From Brumimicrobium sp040882265 (GTDB taxonomy: Bacteria; Bacteroidota; Bacteroidia; Flavobacteriales_D; Crocinitomicaceae): a DNA stretch of 17,006 nt. Shown here one piece after another: positions 14,806 through 17,006 of the stretch. Where the stretch lies: the NCBI GenBank assembly GCA_040882265.1, contig JBBEBO010000154.1:1-17006 (forward strand), read 5' to 3'. The position numbers and the translations under genes are program-made. Positions within the stretch are counted from its first letter, which is position 1, and each line of letters begins with the position of its first letter. The notes below the pieces were generated by a model. It was given only the letters and a program-made list of their open reading frames with translations, had not been told where the DNA came from and did not search any database.

Positions 14806-15603
14806 TCACTCTTCAAAATCCGTTGTTGCAAAAACAGTAATTGTAGATCCTTCTGGAACTTTACTACTGTCAGCAGCGATTGGAGTTTGTTGCATTACCC
14901 TTGCATTTAAACTATCTTGAGCATTTAGACAATCGTTGCAAACAGTAAACAATCTTAATGATTGATTGCTATTTAAACGATCTTCAGCTTCTTTTATTGT
15001 AAGGCCAAAAAGATTTGGAACAATAGCCATTTTTCCAGATGTTTTTTGTCCAACAGTTAATTGAATAATCGAGTTTATCGGTGCTTTCAGACCTTTTGTT
15101 ACTTTCTGGCCCTTGTAAGTCTGCTCAATGACACTTCCTTGATCTTCATTGCTTGGCACAAAATTCACCTTTGTTCTCAAACCTTTTGTTAATAAAACAG
15201 CTTCTGCAAAACGGTGACTTCTACTCACTACTACAGGAACATCAACTAATCGTGATCTTTTTGAAACACGTACTTGAATGAGTCTATTAGATTTCACTTC
15301 TAAACCTGTTGAATCTGTAGGCATAGGATTTTGATAAACTACAGTTCCCTCGATTAAGTTTGGATTATAAATAGAATCTAGAATTTCGTATTTTAAAGGG
15401 AGACCTTCTATTAACGCTGGAATATCAGAAGCATTATTTGAAATAAAGTTAGGGACTTTAACAGATTCGCCATGGTCGGTATAACTTTTAAAATAAGAAA
15501 TACTTCCCCATATTATTAAAACCCATACAATACAAATCAACACAATATTAATAATGAACTTCCAACTTGTTAAAAAGCTTTTTAATTTCTTAAAGAATTG
15601 CAT
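14806..15603 (-). CDS. PASTA-domain membrane protein without kinase domain
   Basis: A 265-residue bitopic inner-membrane protein: a short basic N-terminus (MQFFKKLKSF), one transmembrane helix (about 17-39) and a periplasmic part of three PASTA repeats, about 46-114 (VKVPNFISN), 118-186 (RLVDVPVVVSRS) and 191-261 (KMAIVPNLFGLTIKEAEDRL). PASTA modules bind peptidoglycan or muropeptide fragments. In Gram-positive bacteria they are fused to Ser/Thr kinases or penicillin-binding proteins, but here neither is present and the cytoplasmic part is only about 16 residues. The third repeat has a CNDC pair (222-225) that could form a disulfide. It is divergent from D-alanine--D-alanine ligase, a cell-wall precursor enzyme, which supports a wall-related role. 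A TAAATTTG -7 box lies 29 bases upstream. Confidence 0.88.
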   Translation of the reverse strand: MQFFKKLKSFLTSWKFIINIVLICIVWVLIIWGSISYFKSYTDHGESVKVPNFISNNASDIPALIEGLPLKYEILDSIYNPNLIEGTVVYQNPMPTDSTGLEVKSNRLIQVRVSKRSRLVDVPVVVSRSHRFAEAVLLTKGLRTKVNFVPSNEDQGSVIEQTYKGQKVTKGLKAPINSIIQLTVGQKTSGKMAIVPNLFGLTIKEAEDRLNSNQSLRLFTVCNDCLNAQDSLNARVMQQTPIAADSSKVPEGSTITVFATTDFEE

Positions 15604-15632
15604 GTAATAATTTTAAAAAATGTATCTCAATG

Positions 15633-15640
15633 CAAATTTA
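15633..15640 (-). promoter_or_regulatory. Candidate -7 box for the PASTA-T9SS-rluD operon
   Basis: On the minus strand this reads TAAATTTG, an exact TAnnTTTG match, 29 bases before the PASTA start codon, giving a leader of about 20-25 bases. A T-rich patch (GGTTTTCG) lies upstream near the -33 position but is not a perfect TTTG. On the other side of this 234-base gap, TAACTTTT at 15774-15781 is a one-mismatch candidate for ddl. Confidence 0.45.
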
Positions 15641-15837
15641 CATAAATTTTTCATGCGAAAACCTTATAAACTGTCGATGAAATAGTATTGTTGTGATTCT
15701 TTAAGGCTTAGTTGATAGACATTATTTTGTGTAATGTTGTCAAAGTAGCAAGTTTTTAAAACTACTCTGCTCATAACTTTTGCCGAAACTTAATTTGTGA
15801 GGCAAAAAATGTATTTAATTCGTATAAAAATGATAGA

Positions 15838-16818
15838 ATGTTGAATGTTGGGATATTTTGCGGAGGGTATTCATCTGAATATGACATATCTATAAAGAGT
15901 GCGACAATGATTTTAAATCATTTGCCCAATGACGAATACAATAGTTTTCTGGTTTACGTAACCAAAGATGGTTGGCAAGCAGATTATAAAGGTGAAAAAA
16001 GCGAAGTATCACCAATTGATTTCAGTTTTGATAATGAAAAAGAAGGAAAGATCAAGATTGACCTTGCTCATGTTTATATTCATGGAAACCCTGGTGAAAA
16101 CGGAAAGCTTCAGGCTTATTTCGAAATGAAAAACTTTCCTTTTGTAAATAGTAGTGCACTTTCTTCTGAATTATCATTTGATAAATGGTTTTGTAATCAA
16201 TTTTTAAGAGGATTTGGAATTAATATAGCTAAATCTGAACTGATCATGTCAAATCAAGATTATGATATTAAAGCGATTGGTGAGCGCTTAGAATTCCCGC
16301 TTTTTGTTAAACCAGCTGACTCTGGTTCGAGTTATGGTATTTCTAAAGTTTACAAGCTAGAAGACCTCAAATCAGCAATAGAGGAAGCGTTTGAAGAAGG
16401 GAATACAGTCGTTTGCGAAGCTTTTTTAAAAGGAACAGAAGTTACTTGTGGTATTTATGAAAATAAAGACGGTTTGCATCCTTTGCCGTGCACTGAGATT
16501 GTTTCAGAGTCAGATTTCTTTGATTATGAAGCGAAATACCTTGGGAAATCACAAGAAATTACACCTGCTCGAATTTCAGATGAATTAACAAACAAAATTC
16601 AGAACCTGACTTCGAAAATATATAGACTTTTACAAATGCGATCTCTTGCTAGAGTTGATTTTATGATTGTTGATAATGAACCTTATGTCATTGAGGTAAA
16701 TACAACTCCAGGGTTTTCGAGCGAATCTTTAGTGCCCAAAATGTTAGCTTGTGCCAATATCAAAATTGGTGATTTCTGGAAAGAGATTTATGAGTTTGAA
16801 AGGAGTAGGTTTAATTAG
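15838..16818 (+). CDS. ddl: D-alanine--D-alanine ligase
   Basis: A 326-residue ATP-grasp ligase that joins two D-alanines for the peptidoglycan pentapeptide in the cytoplasm. Motifs in order: FCGGYSSEYDIS (7-18; Glu14), IHGNPGENGKLQ (81-92), FVKPADSGSSYGISK (156-170) for ATP binding, CEAFLKGTEVTCG (193-205), FDYEAKY (228-234), RVDFMIVDNEPYVIEVNTTPG (from 272; Asp274, Glu286, Asn288) and SSESLVPKM (294-302). GENG in place of the GEDG of many ligases is, from memory, common in Bacteroidota homologues and is unlikely to matter. Length is at the normal end of the family. The only in-frame ATG near the conserved N-terminus is at 15838. It is divergent from the PASTA gene. Its TAG overlaps the stop codon of the convergent gene at the right edge. 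Confidence 0.96.
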   Translation: MLNVGIFCGGYSSEYDISIKSATMILNHLPNDEYNSFLVYVTKDGWQADYKGEKSEVSPIDFSFDNEKEGKIKIDLAHVYIHGNPGENGKLQAYFEMKNFPFVNSSALSSELSFDKWFCNQFLRGFGINIAKSELIMSNQDYDIKAIGERLEFPLFVKPADSGSSYGISKVYKLEDLKSAIEEAFEEGNTVVCEAFLKGTEVTCGIYENKDGLHPLPCTEIVSESDFFDYEAKYLGKSQEITPARISDELTNKIQNLTSKIYRLLQMRSLARVDFMIVDNEPYVIEVNTTPGFSSESLVPKMLACANIKIGDFWKEIYEFERSRFN

Positions 16819-17006
16819 TTACTTTTGAATCTCCCGAATCTTCCACCTATAACAACACCAATGTAATGCCAACGATACTGAGGTGTTCCAACAATATTTC
16901 TAAAAGTTCGTAAAGAGTATTCAGCACCTATACTGAATCTACCGAGATTGATTTGGGTCACTAACAAATTGAGGGGAGTTGGCTTTATTAAGCAAATAAT
17001 TTTTCT
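16815..17006 (-). CDS. C-terminal fragment of a probable outer-membrane beta-barrel protein
   Basis: An open minus-strand frame runs from the window edge to a TAA at 16815-16817, giving the last 63 residues of a protein. The residues alternate in the way of amphipathic membrane strands: INLGRFSIGAEYSLRTF, a turn, then YRWHYIGVVIGGRFGRFKSN at the C-terminus. The final strand lacks a terminal Phe but is otherwise typical of Bacteroidota outer-membrane beta-barrels. The family cannot be named from this piece. Its stop codon overlaps the last codon of ddl, with the two genes convergent and no room for a terminator. Confidence 0.62.
   Translation of the reverse strand, partial: RKIICLIKPTPLNLLVTQINLGRFSIGAEYSLRTFRNIVGTPQYRWHYIGVVIGGRFGRFKSN

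Noticed and set aside
14657..14920. Plus-strand open frames of 60 and 87 codons spanning the gap between the T9SS-sorted and PASTA genes
   Set aside because: Antisense to both genes over most of their length; the uncovered part is only an 81-base spacer with promoter-like sequence.

Overview
This 17 kb window is AT-rich chromosomal DNA from a member of the Bacteroidota, most likely a marine or environmental Flavobacteriales or Cytophagales relative. The evidence is a secreted protein with a type IX secretion (T9SS) type A sorting domain, a PorE-type TPR/beta-propeller/OmpA protein, a DUF6089-type outer-membrane protein next to NAD kinase, the Bacteroidota variant of PdxJ (NKIATLRNARG, VPDDPNVLTSNAGWD), several matches to the TAnnTTTG promoter box, and little sign of Shine-Dalgarno sequences. 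No rRNA, tRNA, CRISPR array, integrase or transposase gene was seen.

Layout. Positions 1-3935 (+) hold the tail of an unidentified gene and three glycosyltransferases: a DPM1-like GT2, a processive cellulose/mannan-synthase-like GT2 with the D,D,D,Q..RW signature, and a polytopic GT-C enzyme. They read as one envelope-glycan or glycolipid pathway in which the first enzyme may charge a polyprenyl phosphate used by the third. Positions 3942-4511 (-) encode an unrecognised secreted protein. Positions 4512-5016 are non-coding and carry a nested inverted-repeat element. Positions 5017-7444 (-) form an operon: CBS/ACT-like protein, NAD kinase, DUF6089 outer-membrane protein. Divergent from it, 7514-9011 (+) carry pdxJ (vitamin B6) and a YbfF-like alpha/beta hydrolase. 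A strong bidirectional terminator separates these from 9144-11297 (-), a PorE-like OmpA protein with a Glu-rich tail.

Positions 11426-15603 (-) run PASTA protein, T9SS-sorted protein, RluD-type pseudouridine synthase. Divergent from them is D-alanine--D-alanine ligase (15838-16818, +). The last 192 bases are the 3' end of a probable outer-membrane beta-barrel gene on the minus strand, whose stop codon interlocks with that of ddl.

Most of the window is housekeeping and cell-envelope biology. I found no convincing new defence or mobile system. The parts most worth a second look are the ~337 bp nested inverted-repeat element at 4675-5011, placed where uppS and bamA would often follow; the three-enzyme glycosyltransferase cluster; the 63-base homopyrimidine tract encoding an acidic tail; and the compact pdxJ/CBS divergent promoter region.
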